Source: Perkinsus olseni
Lineage: Eukaryota; Perkinsozoa; Perkinsida
Assembly (NCBI GenBank): GCA_013115125.1
Contig: JABANN010000051.1
Coordinates: 33,868-97,867, forward strand
DNA length: 64,000 nucleotides
Direction of reading: 5' to 3'
Below, piece by piece: positions 12,404 to 29,248 of the stretch. The notes under the pieces were generated by a model. It was not told the origin of the DNA and made no database searches. It saw only the letters and a list, made by a program, of their open reading frames with translations. Both the position numbers and the translations under genes were made by a program. Every line of letters starts with the position of its first letter. The stretch's first letter is position 1.

Positions 12404-14759
12404 TCAATCAACAACATTGTACATATAGCCAGCTAGACGATAGCGTATGAAGAAGGCACAGAGGCTCCATAGACACTGTATCTGAGAACGTTGAGCGAAT
12501 ATCATAGAGTGATAGCTACGTATCCAAGGTCGAAGCTTGCACAAGACGGAAATATGCAGCCAGTAACGAGAAGGTGCTGTACAACCCGAAAACACATGAA
12601 TAATGCAATAATCGACGTCAAACGAATCGGTCGGGCGTGCCCCCCCGCGTCTGGATTGTCGAGGTATGCTGCTCACCGAAAGCAATATCCGATTCAGGCT
12701 GTCTTCATGTGTGTCTCCCTTCAACCACAAGACCAAGTTTATCAACGTCAAGTTCTGTACTCGGACCTCGCCCTTCTCGTTCGTCTCTACCTTGGCCAGG
12801 CGAAGCGATCGTATAACCGCCAACGTCAGCCGACCTGCAACGAGCAGCCCAACGGATGGCAACTTATCCGCCATCTCCAAAGGTACCTGCGGGCTTGAGG
12901 TCCTTGGTAGGGGCGAACCAGGGAGTGTAGCTGACGCTTAGCATGTCCGTCTTAGGATCGTAGTGTGGCAACCGGTGACGAGGACACGGTATGAGCTTGA
13001 AAAGCTGAGGCACTGAGTATCTATTGGACGACCAAACCGTTGCGGCAGGATCCGCCGCCTTCCCATTACAAAAAGTTGAATATTTGTGGCCCGAAAAACA
13101 GCAGGGTCTGAGATGACAACGATGTGAGCGGAATAAATCACCCCGACCTTCACTGACCGTTTTAGAGCACTGCCCAAGAATTCCACTGGCAGCCAGTGTC
13201 ATGCCAGCAAGGTAGCAGTAGGTGTCCCCTACGAAGGCCACAGCCGGGTACATATTGGCGACCATCAGCGGGAAGGAGGCTGAGAAGGCAGGCGATGAAG
13301 ATATGGGCTGGGTCGTCGGTGTACCTCCAACGAAAGGGAGTAGCAGGTAGAGGCTCATGAGGTGACTCTCATAGGGTGGCCAGGTGGCTGCCTGCTGGGC
13401 ATGCCTGTACAGCTGCAGGAGGTCGTTGAGTATGAGGGATATTGCCAGTACCATAGATTGCCCAACTTCCAGACCATTGATACCTATCATGTAAGGCGTC
13501 ACCCAGACAAGGTAGTTCCATCGGAGAGCCCTGGTACTATGCCAGCCCTAGCAACGACCTCCGAGCGTACCGTTCCTTCGCCACCTCGGAGCACGATACT
13601 ATCAATTATCATTGCAATGAGTACTCTCATGCCAACAACCCCCCTCGGCACGGCTAACCAGCCCCCTCCTCCTCCCTCCACACTACCTGCTAGTATGTTG
13701 ATGGCGTTAGTGCAGAAGACAGACAGCAAAGACAGGAATACGTAGTAGAGCACGCCAATATCAATGGCCCCATGGCCTCCCCTAACAAACGCAGACCGTC
13801 CCCAGCACAACAGCCGCGTGTACCGTTCCCTACGGCAGATATGGCCGCATAAAGTCGGGTAGCAGGACCCAAGTGTTGCCGATTGATGAGTAATAGACCA
13901 GCAACAGGGGTAGCGTCGCGACTGAGAACGCGATTGAGGTAACCACGGTAATGGCAGGTAGTCACTACCGGTGGGTATGATGAGCTTGATACGCCAAGGC
14001 AAGTCCAAGACGTTATCCGCAAAACCGAGGAAGCACATGGCGTTGATGGAGAGGAGGGAGCCCATGAAGAGGCCTGAAAGAAGGATGGTGATGCCAAGGA
14101 ACCCACACAAACAGCTCTGTGTCGCCCGAACGGACATCTCCCAACGAGAGCCTCAGCCGATCGGCACTGGATTACGTGTCCTCTACTAGTCGTTAGGCGA
14201 ATTTGCCTAAAGTGGTAAATTCTGTTGAATTACTTTACAAAACCAACCTGAACCCGAAGGACTAATCCAGAATCTCTGTCGCACGACACTGGGACGCGGC
14301 ACGTCCTGAGCTGTGCCACCCAAATCCGGTGCTAGGTATCCCCTCCCCCATACTACTGGCCTTCCTCTGACTCATTAACTCAGCCTCATCCATCGGTATG
14401 CCTTGCGGTGAGGAGCACATCATGTGGAATGGTAAGAACAGTGAGAGGGCTAGACAGTAGACGGCGCCAACGCAGACACCAGCCGCCTCCGGTATCTATT
14501 AAATACGCAGTTCGACTGCACGAGCTTTTTGTATCAAGCATGCTCCGACCTCAGGATGCCCTTTCTTGTTGAGGTCTTTCCCACAAATGCCGGCCCTCCG
14601 GAGAGAATCCAATGTCGAGGGAAGCGTCCGGTTGGCTATGATACCTCGTCGAAACAGCGCTGCTACTGTCACGCATCCGAGCGCGGTGAGCCAGAATCAA
14701 CCTAAGATGCGCGTCCCAGGAGTACAAGCTAATGCAGCCAATGCAATCGATGCCATCAT
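12404..14759 (-). CDS. ALG7: UDP-GlcNAc:dolichyl-phosphate GlcNAc-1-phosphate transferase
   Basis: This enzyme makes GlcNAc-PP-dolichol, the first step of N-glycan precursor assembly in the ER, and is the target of tunicamycin in other eukaryotes. Exons on the minus strand match the family in order. First is MMASIALAALACTPGTRIL (14759), then LRRAGICGKDLNKKGHPE joined across a 54-nt intron to IPEAAGVCVGAVYCLAL. LLSINAMCFLGFADNVLDLP follows near 13990-14060, then GVLYYVFLSLLSVFCTNAIN ending at ILAG, spliced to GINGLEVGQSMVLA (13440-13490). Next come FVGDTYCYLAGMTLAASGIL (13190-13240) and LIPCPRHRLPHYDPKTDM (12950-13010). The tail is VQNLTLINLVLWLKGDTHED and FFIRYRLAGYMYNVVD before the stop at 12404. 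Multiple membrane segments are evident. The N-terminal exon joint near 14670-14700 is the least certain. Confidence 0.85.
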
Positions 14760-15941
14760 CTCGGTGCCACATTGTATGCCAGATGCCGGTACTGCCGCAC
14801 ATAGAACCTGTGAAGTCACAACTATCAACTATCCGGTAGACACTATTGCCCAATTCTTTGCAGCACCGTGAGTCAACGCGTATTGATTAAAGCATTTAAC
14901 TGCCTTCAAAAGCAAAACTAGATCTCCGACTGTCGACCAAGGAGATCGAAGTGAACGGTGCTATCTCTTAGGTCAACGACATTACAAGCACTCCTCCGCG
15001 GGAGCTGAAAAGGATGGTATTTACTACGGCCAGCTTTGCGGGATACCGTTGCAAGAGTTCTCGCTGCCAGCGTCTCTTAATAATCCAGTGAAAACAAGCT
15101 CTTACTTTTTCTCAAAGGTGCCAAAGATTCAAGGACCGCCGTAAAGCGCGTAGACGACTAATGCTCACTGGGAGCGTAAGCTGTTGGCTGCATTATAACC
15201 CTTAGCTACTACGCCGTAGTAACTACGGTCGTACGGCAGATAATTCCATCGAGCTCCGCTTGTTTTTATCATCGCTTTTACGACACGTGTCAAGCCTGGT
15301 AATAATACCGTCAATTCCAGCTTCCTCACACCAGAAGCAGCCAGGAGAGGCGTACCGCTACCAACCGAGAAACGATGGAGTGTGAGCCCTTCCCTTTAGT
15401 ACTCCGGCAACTGCTATCACCGCTATCTGAGCCGATCTTCCTAGGGGCGGTGATGAGGACATCAAAGACTCGACTCCAACTTGTTGACGACTAAGGTAAC
15501 TGTGCTTTTGGACGAGATCACAATAAAACGTCGCGCGCCACGAAATTCCACGAGCGCTGACGCAGGATTCTATTGACCAATACTAGTTGGCCAACATTAC
15601 GGTTGAATTGAATGAGCTGAGGCAATCATGTGAAGTACGAGTCACTAGGCGGACATGTACTGAGCCCGGGGGTTGGGCATGGGCGATTCGTTGGGAAGAT
15701 GACTGGTCGGTGCGAGGTGGAGCGGGGATGCTCTCGATTTCCCGATCATCAAACTTGCCGACTGGTGGGTGTGTACCCTTGAGGACCACCGGAACGATTT
15801 CAGGAATATCGATTTGGTGGACTATCGTCGGTCACTGCTGTGCTGGTCTGGTTCTGAGGACAACAGGCGGAAGAAGAGGTCAGTAGGGAGACGTCATACT
15901 GTATGGCAAGATGCTTAGTATCTTTCGAACAGGGTGATGCC
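14760..15941. other. Intergenic stretch, no gene recognised
   Basis: This lies upstream of ALG7 and should include its promoter. The longest frame (15587-15886, plus) shows no family motif. A perfect 15-nt palindrome, TACTACGCCGTAGTA, occurs near 15207-15221. Nothing else stands out. Confidence 0.4.
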
Positions 15942-16234
15942 GCCCTATTAATATTTACAGTAATATCTATTTATATGTCATCTTGCCAATGCAATATAAG
16001 ATGCTGCAACTAATTATAGGCACCATTAATAATAACCTAGGCTGGCGAACGAATTGCTAGTAACGAACGGAAGCTCAATTATCGAACTCATCGTGAGTTA
16101 CTCGGCAGTATTAATAATAACCCAGCGTATGATATTAGATATGTTATAGTATTAATTATTGTATGCTGGGTTTATATAAATATAACAATATGGTGCCTTA
16201 ATAACATATATTATACAATAGTTAATATTAGGGC
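15942..16234. repeat. AT-rich nested inverted-repeat element (MITE-like)
   Basis: The segment is sharply AT-rich against its surroundings. Its ends are imperfect inverted repeats: GCCCTATTAATATT at 15942-15955 and AATATTAGGGC at 16224-16234. Inside lie GGCACCATTA at 16019-16028 and its inverse ATATGGTGCC near 16188-16197. Innermost is AACCCAGCGTA near 16119-16129, facing ATGCTGGGTTT near 16163-16173. The tract ATTAATAATAACC occurs twice as a direct repeat (about 16024 and 16112). It carries no open frame. It could be a non-autonomous transposon or an organelle-derived insert. Confidence 0.5.
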
Positions 16235-17066
16235 TAATCAGACTCTCTTATTAGAAGGATCCCGTCGAAGTACCGCTAGATACTGAACTAAGATGCTACG
16301 GTATGGGTTTGCGAGACCCTTAGTATCCTCTATTAGAATGACATATTACGGGTAGCTTGGGTTTTCATTGCCAGAATGCCATGCCAATCAGCGTTGCATC
16401 TTAATGGCACTTTTTATTCGTGTGCCCGTGTACTGCCGAGAAGAGTATATTTGTCTTTCTGACCCTCCGAGCACCGAGAGCCGATAAGGTCCTATTGAAA
16501 AGGTGGCTGGAGAACTTCGTTTGGTGAGAATCCTGATAGCCGGGCCCTTCATATATGACAGCTGGCCTTTAGTCTTCGAGCGTAAGAGGGTTTGCCAAAG
16601 AATCGAGGGGTTCTGGGTCACTACCTGGCTGGATACGCCATCTCATTCATAGTTCAGCTCTAGTCTGGGGGAACGTCGTCGGCATCTCCCATTCAATGAG
16701 GTGCTCTTGCTGTAACAGAAAGAACATCTGGGCAGCCAAGTGGTTCGAGAGCTAACCAGTGGGGGGACCTGAATCTGTCCGGTGTATGGCTGGGTGTCCT
16801 ACTATGGACGCTCGGGGCCTCCAACATCCCAAGAAGGCGAGAGAAATGGCATGGTCGTACTGGGCTCGAGTGAGAAGAGCTCTGTTGCCAGTGTGCGGAA
16901 TCCTGGTCACCCTGGCAGACCATAGCACAGCTGTCTCTTCTCTGAACGCCTCGCGTTCGCAGATCCCTTACACTCATTTGAGTTGGATTTGAGCATGAGC
17001 TTACGCTGAGGACGAGTCCAACTTCAGGCCCCTTTATCAATACCAATCGTGTTCCTCCGTTTTGAA
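16235..17066. other. Intergenic stretch upstream of the NRPS-like gene
   Basis: I find no exon with family resemblance. The part next to 17067 is expected to hold the promoter and 5' leader of the NRPS-like gene. No TATA-like box or other motif stands out clearly. Confidence 0.4.
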
Positions 17067-22674
<5,608 letters not shown>

Positions 22675-22881
22675 ACCCGACACTGCGTTTTATATTCCTA
22701 ATGAGTTTCAGAGAAGCGCAGCAAGCGTTGGGTTGTCATGAAGGGCTTTGGATGCGCACAACTCCCTCCGGAATCTAGCTGACGCTGGTCGCTCGCGCTC
22801 GGGTGTGTCGCTCGCCATGATCGTCCTCGCGGAGGAGATCTCAGACGCCCGACCCTTCACAGTCGTTCCGAGTCCGCCTGA

Positions 22882-24877
22882 ATGGCTGGAAGTCCGACGT
22901 TGGTGGAGTTGCTAGATTCCATCGTAGTGGAGTATTGTGCTTGCAGAGGGCAGACGGATGAGGGTGTTCCCTCGGTAAATAAGAATAGGGTCTATCGGGC
23001 ACTCCAGAGGGTCTACCGTCTGCTGCCAAAAAACGCTAGCTTCGGCACTCCTGCTTGGACGCAAAGGGAGTCAGAGTGGCTGGCGGTGCTGCGGTGGTGG
23101 GGGTGCACCAGTCACCGTGAGACAGGCGAGAGCTCGGCCTTGAACACTGATGGCTCGACTAAGGAAAATGGAATAGACTGGGTCGATCGCTCTAGTCGAC
23201 TACAGGCTGAGGCCCTACGGTAGGGCCTCTGGGGTGAGCCGCTTCCTGGCGGTGGTCACCGACGCTCAGGTGCTACACTGCAATGGTGCGGCATGCCAGC
23301 ACGGCCCATGTCTCCCAAGCATGGCTTTTAGACACCCTCGACTGTCCCGGTCTGCTCACTCAGTGTAAGGGCTGGGATGGGTCGCGAGGACCCTAGCGAC
23401 CGCTCTGCCAGGCACGAGTGGCAAGTCTCCGTACGTCCGTCGGGCAGCGGTTCACGCCTGTGCGGCTACTCTACGTCACGAGCTCGAAGGGGGGAGCAAA
23501 ACTGGTGGGAGAGCTTTGACGACTAAGAGCTGCAGTCGGGAGACGCTGAGGCTGCTGGCTGCTGCCAGGAGGTGAGGATCGCTAAGAGGCGAGTTGCTAC
23601 AACGAATATCAGGTTGCTCGACAGTCGGGAGCTGCTAGATCGTCGCACGGCCATATCAGCTGGCTCTGAGCTTGCTAGTCTGTTGCCCCTGGTCTTCCCA
23701 GCACAGCAGGACGCCAGGCTTGGGAAGGTACGGACAGGCTACGATGATGGGCACGCGTGCTCGCGGCTGCTGACCTCAGAGGGCAACCGTGGGCGTCGAG
23801 GTAGCGGAGGAGATCCGAGGTTTTGCACTGCGGCTCCTCACTAGCGAGTTCAAGTCGAGCGAAGATCGGCAGGCTGCTGCTCGGGCGAGCGCTGCTGTTG
23901 CCGCAAGCGCTCCCGCCGCGGCCGACCGAGATGGGGCACTTGACGAGGTCTTCAAGAGGGTCATGGAGAGGACTGATGACCCTGAGGACGACTCGGTGGG
24001 GCTGGTGGATGCTGCTCAGGCATGCTTACTCCTGGGTGGGGATACACAAGGACCCGCTGCTCGCTACTTGAGAGACTCCCTCGGCAGCCCTGACAAGGCA
24101 GTGAGGTGTCGGGCCTTCCTCGCTGCGACGCGGACCCCTCAGCGAGTACCTTGCTTGGTGCCTGCTCTGGTCGAATATGCTACTTTGAGGGAGGCCGCTG
24201 CCCCCGTTCTGTTCGAGACCATTGCGAAGCATCTGACTTTTGAAACATTGACGGGCATTGACGCCTTGCTAGTCGCGCAAGCTGAGCATGCAGTGTCGCT
24301 CCGTCATGGCACGGTACCCGAGATTTGCGCTCAGCGGGGAGCGGTCTTGCCCGTAAGCGTCCGAGTGATTGATATTGAAGAGTCTCCGGCTGCATTGGTG
24401 AGGCTGGCCGTTCGGTTGGTGTCAGAGTGTCTTCGAGACGGACGATATCACGCGCTGCGCCTCCAGGCCCTCGACGAGCTCGCGAGGTGCAACAGCCCTC
24501 CGGAGGTCCTACTGGACCAGGCTTTACGGCCAAGCGAGGAACTACGCAACCCGAAGGATCGGTCGCTGGGCAAGGTTGCTATGGTGGCAGGCAGGGCCCT
24601 GGGGAGCGCCAAGGCTTCGTGCAACGTGAAGCGGCGATGCTCGTCCTTCTTACTGCGCATCCTAGAGAGGGTCTGGGAAGTATCAGGATATGTCGGCAAC
24701 GTTGCCATGCGGGAGCTGAGGGAGGCCCCTAGACACCAAGTAGACTGGCCTCGAGTGCGACAGGTTGTGGAAGCCGCCCTGGAGACGGCCCCGGCGGCTG
24801 AGGATGCAGCGGTGGCTAAGAAGGAGATTGCTTTGCAGAACTTTCTTGCCGTTATAGTTTCTCGTGAATTAGGTTGA
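22882..24877 (+). CDS. Helical, HEAT-like protein of unknown function
   Basis: I do not recognise the family. The last exon (about 23770-24877) is a long open frame of some 360 residues rich in Ala, Leu, Arg and Glu. It is built of repeated amphipathic helices with patterns such as AQACLLLGGDTQGPAARYLR, VRCRAFLAATRTPQRVPCLV and SPPEVLLDQALRPSEEL. This suggests an alpha-solenoid. It ends NFLAVIVSRELG at the stop 24875-24877. Upstream exon-like blocks include MAGSPTLVELLDSIVVEYCA at 22882, VHACAATLRHELEGGSKTGG near 23452 and GSELASLLPLVFPAQQDARL near 23660. It starts about 200 nt after the NRPS-like gene and runs in the same direction. The exon chain and start are tentative. Scaffold or chaperone-cofactor roles are common for such folds but are not shown here. 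Confidence 0.45.
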
Positions 24878-26663
24878 CCTCGTAGCTGGTATTGGTCAAT
24901 GCGTTGAGTTGACGTCCGTAGATGCCACTCGGTTTTTCTCTCCACTCCTCGTGAGGTTGGAAGCTTGTCACGCAACACGCTCAAGGTCTCTGGGTTTTTA
25001 GGAGCGTTGACGTGAGCGACAGCAGTTTTGGGTTCTCCTCCCGTCATGTCTCCTCTATCGCGGGAGGCAGCGTACTCGGGCATCACTCGATGGTACTCGG
25101 CCGACATACCGTGCAGAGGGAATAATCAGGGCGAGTGGCTCCCGAAGCCCTCCAGAGGACTCCACCGCTCGGAGACTGGGTGAGCCCTTTGTTCCGTACA
25201 GAAGATCTTAGGAGTCGTGGATGAATAACTCGGCTCAGCTCGATTCTGGTCATGTCATTGGTGAGAGTCATTCGCCATCAATACTCGTCTATCGGTCAGG
25301 TTCTTTAACGGTGTCAAGGAGACCATCAACCCCATTGGTGTCTCGAAAGGTAATCAGCCCCGTTGTCTCTATTGCAAGGCTCGCCATCAGGGCACTGGTT
25401 CCTTCTGCCGCCGCCCAAGCCTCCAACCCCTGGGCCGGTCTTCGGACCAATCCCGCCTAAACCTCAGCCAAGAAGAAGCCTCTGGAAGAATTCTCTACAG
25501 CCTTTGGAGCCATTCAAAACCGTAGGGACCGAGCGTGGTAGAGGATGCCGATTGGGTTGCTCAATCTCAGCCCCGAAGCCTCGCCCGCTCTGGCTCTTGC
25601 CTGTCCTATTTCGGTCGTCGTACCAGAGGACATCTCAACCCGGATACTGTCGCCCAAGCGCACCACAGGGCAGGGGGGCTGAGCACATGGAAAGCTAGGT
25701 GAGCCGCCGCTTAACAGAGTTGCCGTGGCTAAGTGTGTCCTCTCAGGCGATGGCACGTAACGTCCACGTCTTTACCAATAGCTTTAGTGTGAGGTGTTAT
25801 CATCACTAGCAGAGTTGTTGTGTTTACATTAGTGAATCTTGGGGGCAGTTGTCTTCAACCCTCTCGGAGGTGGGGTCTATTGATCTTTCGGGCTGCCTCC
25901 CTGGACCTCTAATGCGCGAGGTAACAAAATAAAATAGAAAACTCGGTCTGAAGAGGCAGAGGCAGAGAAGAGCTCGAACTTGCCCTGTTGCACACAGTTT
26001 GCGACGTCTCGAAGTAAAGCCGTCAGTGAACCCCGGCGACATGAGTGCCTACTCTCGCGGGCATAACTCAAACGCTCCTCTACGTACCCTCAAGGATTCT
26101 CGAGGCGCTTAAAACTTCGGACTGAGGTGTCGACTGTCGAACTGCGACACCTCTACCTCCGGGTCACTTGCTTTGTAAAGAACCGAGTTTATTCTTGATA
26201 CGATATCCTGTTGAAGAGATTTCCCTCGACGGTTTGGGTATCGTCAACGCGTCACTGGAACGAGCGGGAGTTGCGGTCACCGCAAAAACACGCACGCACG
26301 CACGCGCAGAGCGACCGTGACGCGAGACCAAGTGACTGACCAATTTCCTAGTACAGCGAACTAGTATGACTGTCTATGCAGGCTGTAAGAAGAGATAAGG
26401 CAAAGATGAGGGCACCATGCCATTACGACATTTCTACAAGTCACGTTCTCATGCCATGCACAATGCACGGGTTATGCGTACTCTACGCTTGCTTCCCGCC
26501 AGCGAATACTGCCTCGGATTTCTTGGCTAGTGGCCTCATTTTTGCGTTCCGCATTTTTTGGTCACAGACTGTGTAGACGGGAAGCTAACGTAGATTTTCG
26601 ATTGTTGGAGACCCCTACGGTAAATCCCACCTGTCTGGCAGTGCAACCTCTCTTGCTCGATCG
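24878..26663. other. Intergenic stretch without recognised gene
   Basis: Several 60-110 codon frames exist but none has a family motif. A plus-strand segment near 25300-25440 could be coding, with a CLYCKARHQGTGSFC cysteine cluster resembling a zinc knuckle, but it has no clear frame continuation. Other signals are a 9-bp hairpin (GAGGTGTCG at 26124-26132 with its complement at 26145-26153) and a short ACGC microsatellite at 26289-26306. Confidence 0.4.
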
Positions 26664-28363
26664 ATGGCCTGCTTTGGAAGAAGGCACGCGCGGACGGCGT
26701 TCTTGCTCCTCACAGTCTCAACCGGACGAGGGTCCGCCACTGATGGAGGGCCGAGTGCAGTGAAGCGCCTTGCGGCCATTGTAAGTTCTCGAACGCCTTC
26801 CGGCTGGGAGAGTCGAAGTGGTCGGTCCTTGGATGGAAGCTATGCAGCTAACGGTGAATGTTCAGGAGTCACTTGGGGATCGAAGAGTATAACCACCCTC
26901 ACCTCTTCAATAGGTACTTTCTCGCCATGGGGCTCGGACCCCTACTAATTTATCGTTTTATCCCGTGGGCGATTACCCCTGGAAAGACATTCTGGTACTC
27001 TTAGAAGACACGAGGCTGGTTGCATGAATTTTGGGTTGATCTTTCCAGGCTCCAGGTGCCCTGACTAGTCTCGGGAAGGCCCAGATGCGCGTGATGGGGC
27101 ACCGATACCGGTATATCTTCGAGGACCTCGCTAACCAAAGGGTAGAGGTTTTCTCTTCTAGTAAAGAGAGAGCTCGGCTCAGCGCGGAGGCGTTTGTGGA
27201 AGGGTGAGTTCGTTACAAGTGCCCCGCTTCTTCTCTGTCATATCGACAGGACGTCCTTCAAATAAGTCAGGTTTCCAACGGAAGGCCCCGGCCTTTAATC
27301 TCGTCCGCTTGAACGGTGGAATTGACGAACTTCTAATTCACTAGTCCAAATTCCCATTAGAATGCTGGGCCCTCGCTAGCTAGTTTCCATCAGTGCCGAC
27401 GATGAGCGGATGCCGGTGGTGATGGTGCAGATTTTTAGTGGTCTAAAGTGGCCACAGCGTGCAAGCCTTTCCTGATATAAGATGCGTTGGATTTCCAACT
27501 GTGAATGAGACTCGTTGTGTGGTTGCGCTTCATAGGGCAGCACTGTACTGCTACCGTCCTGTGCAGTTTCTTCGACGGCAAAGAGGAAGCAGCAGCAGTG
27601 CAAGTCAAAGATGGCTCGCTCCGGCCTGACAGTCCAGAGTTGAAGAAGCTGTTGATTGAGAAGGAGCGAACCCCCGAATATGAAAGAAAAGCTCGGGGCG
27701 ATTTTGCGCATCTCGTGGATGCGTTTTGCTTGACGGAGATTGGACAGCTCAGAGAACTCGGGGATGTTATTATCTCCAACAAAGTGCATGACTTGCCTCT
27801 GCCCTTCACCGATCGAGCTGACGAGCTCGCGAAGGAGGTAAGAAGACTTGCGCTCGTCCTGCATATCAGCACGCTCTCGATTTCTCTCGCCATTCATCCC
27901 TAGGTACTCAGTGCACGCGAGTTGATAATGCAAACGCGTTACCAAGGTCTAGATATCGGACGACTCGGTGCAGGGCGTCTCCTTCACTGGCTGGTTGCTA
28001 CACTAACGGCTGTACCGAAGGGCCTCATCTTTCTGTCTGGCCACGATATCGATATATATTCCCTGCAGAGTGTAGGTCGGGGGAAGGGAGGTTCAGGCTT
28101 CACAATCTACGGCAGTCGGAGATCTTGAAGCGCGGTTGTTGCAAATTCTCGCCGTCAATCGTCATAACGTTTTCATACCCGGCTTCGCTGACGCGGTAGG
28201 GCTCGAGCTGTGGGCCTCGAGGAGCGACAGTGGGGCCCCGAGCTTGTGGGTAGGGTTTAGTACGCATCACTATTACGAAGGAAAAATCGATGCTGACGAG
28301 GACAGCGCGGGTGCTTTCGCTGAAGGTGCGCTTGGCTGTAGCTGGCTGTCGATGCTGGCATGA
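26664..28363 (+). CDS. Secreted histidine acid phosphatase
   Basis: Histidine acid phosphatases hydrolyse phosphomonoesters through a phospho-His intermediate. Exon 1 (26664-26780) encodes MACFGRRHARTAFLLLTVST, a likely signal peptide. Intron 26781-26913 joins to exon 2 (26914-27018), which gives VLSRHGARTPTNLS with the catalytic RHGxRxP motif. A 30-nt intron (27019-27048) leads to exon 3, APGALTSLGKAQMRVMGHRY and FSSSKERARLSAEAFVEG, which match the LTxxG and RTxxSAxAFxxG family blocks. The proton-donor region reads KGLIFLSGHDIDIYSL near 28020-28065. The C-terminal exon LLQILAVNRHNVFIPGFADA ends at the stop 28361-28363. Both active-site motifs are present, so it is probably active. In an osmotrophic or parasitic protist a secreted phosphatase would fit phosphate scavenging, which is inference. 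The exons between 27206 and 28015 are only partly resolved. Confidence 0.75.
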
Positions 28364-29248
28364 TAGGTATAAAAACTACTTTGGGAGATGCTGAGCCGAG
28401 TCCCTACGAGCTCTCAGCGAAGTTCGGCGAAGGAAATGTCGTATCTTTGGCTGACCTCAGTAGATATAGTCACTTGGTCCTCAACGAAGATCTGTGATGC
28501 CGTTAAACGACGCCTTGAACGATGTCTCAATGAAACTGAGTAGAATGACGGAGCTGAGGATAATCAGTTTTTTATGAACAGTGGTTATTCATCTGTTCGT
28601 TTTTTCGACTTTTCAATAGTTTTCTCGACTTCAAATTCATTGCTCAGCCCTTCATGAATTTTTAATCACTTCGTTTTATGGAACGATCATCGACGATCGA
28701 CACGGTACTCGATGCTCGTAGGCAATCGCGTAGCTGACAAGTTTTTCTCTTCTACGGCACTTTACTTATGGTCAGAAATTGGCCAGAATGCCGATCATTC
28801 CCTCAGAGAAATTCCCTATTTCGATTAATAGACACTGGTGCTGCGTTCTCAGTGGTTGTGAACATCGGACGGTAACGACAGACGAAAGATGTCGCGGATC
28901 ATCCGAGTCTACAGGTGTACTAGCTACCAACGCAAGGCTACCATAAAGCGTGTGTGATGTGAAATGCTCGGCGATTTGTCTGACCCGCCCTCCGACGGGA
29001 AAACGCTCTGCAGTGTAGAGTTGTGGCACTCCGAGGTGATTTGGTCGACCAGACGAGGGCCTTTCACTGATCGCCCTTTGAATGTCGTCTGCCCTCCCTC
29101 ATGTGAGAGAGCTGCGAGACTGAGAACATCGTCGTCACTTGAAAGAATTTATCCGCCGAACCAGAAAGAAGTTGTGAGTGAGCACTCGCAGCAAATTCAA
29201 GATCATAGCGGTGTTGGGACAAAGCCACTAATGCTGCATGCAAGAACA
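28364..29248. other. Convergent intergenic stretch
   Basis: This lies between the 3' ends of the acid phosphatase (plus) and the Neuralized-type gene (minus). An AT-rich part near 28560-28680 has T-rich runs and may hold 3' end signals. The open frames here have no recognisable motifs. Confidence 0.4.

Noticed and set aside
16985-17030. Hammerhead-like CTGAGGACGAG string
   Set aside because: Lacks the conserved CTGATGA and GAAA core and the flanking stems.
24448-25107. 219-codon minus-strand frame
   Set aside because: Antisense shadow of the helical protein's last exon; no family features.
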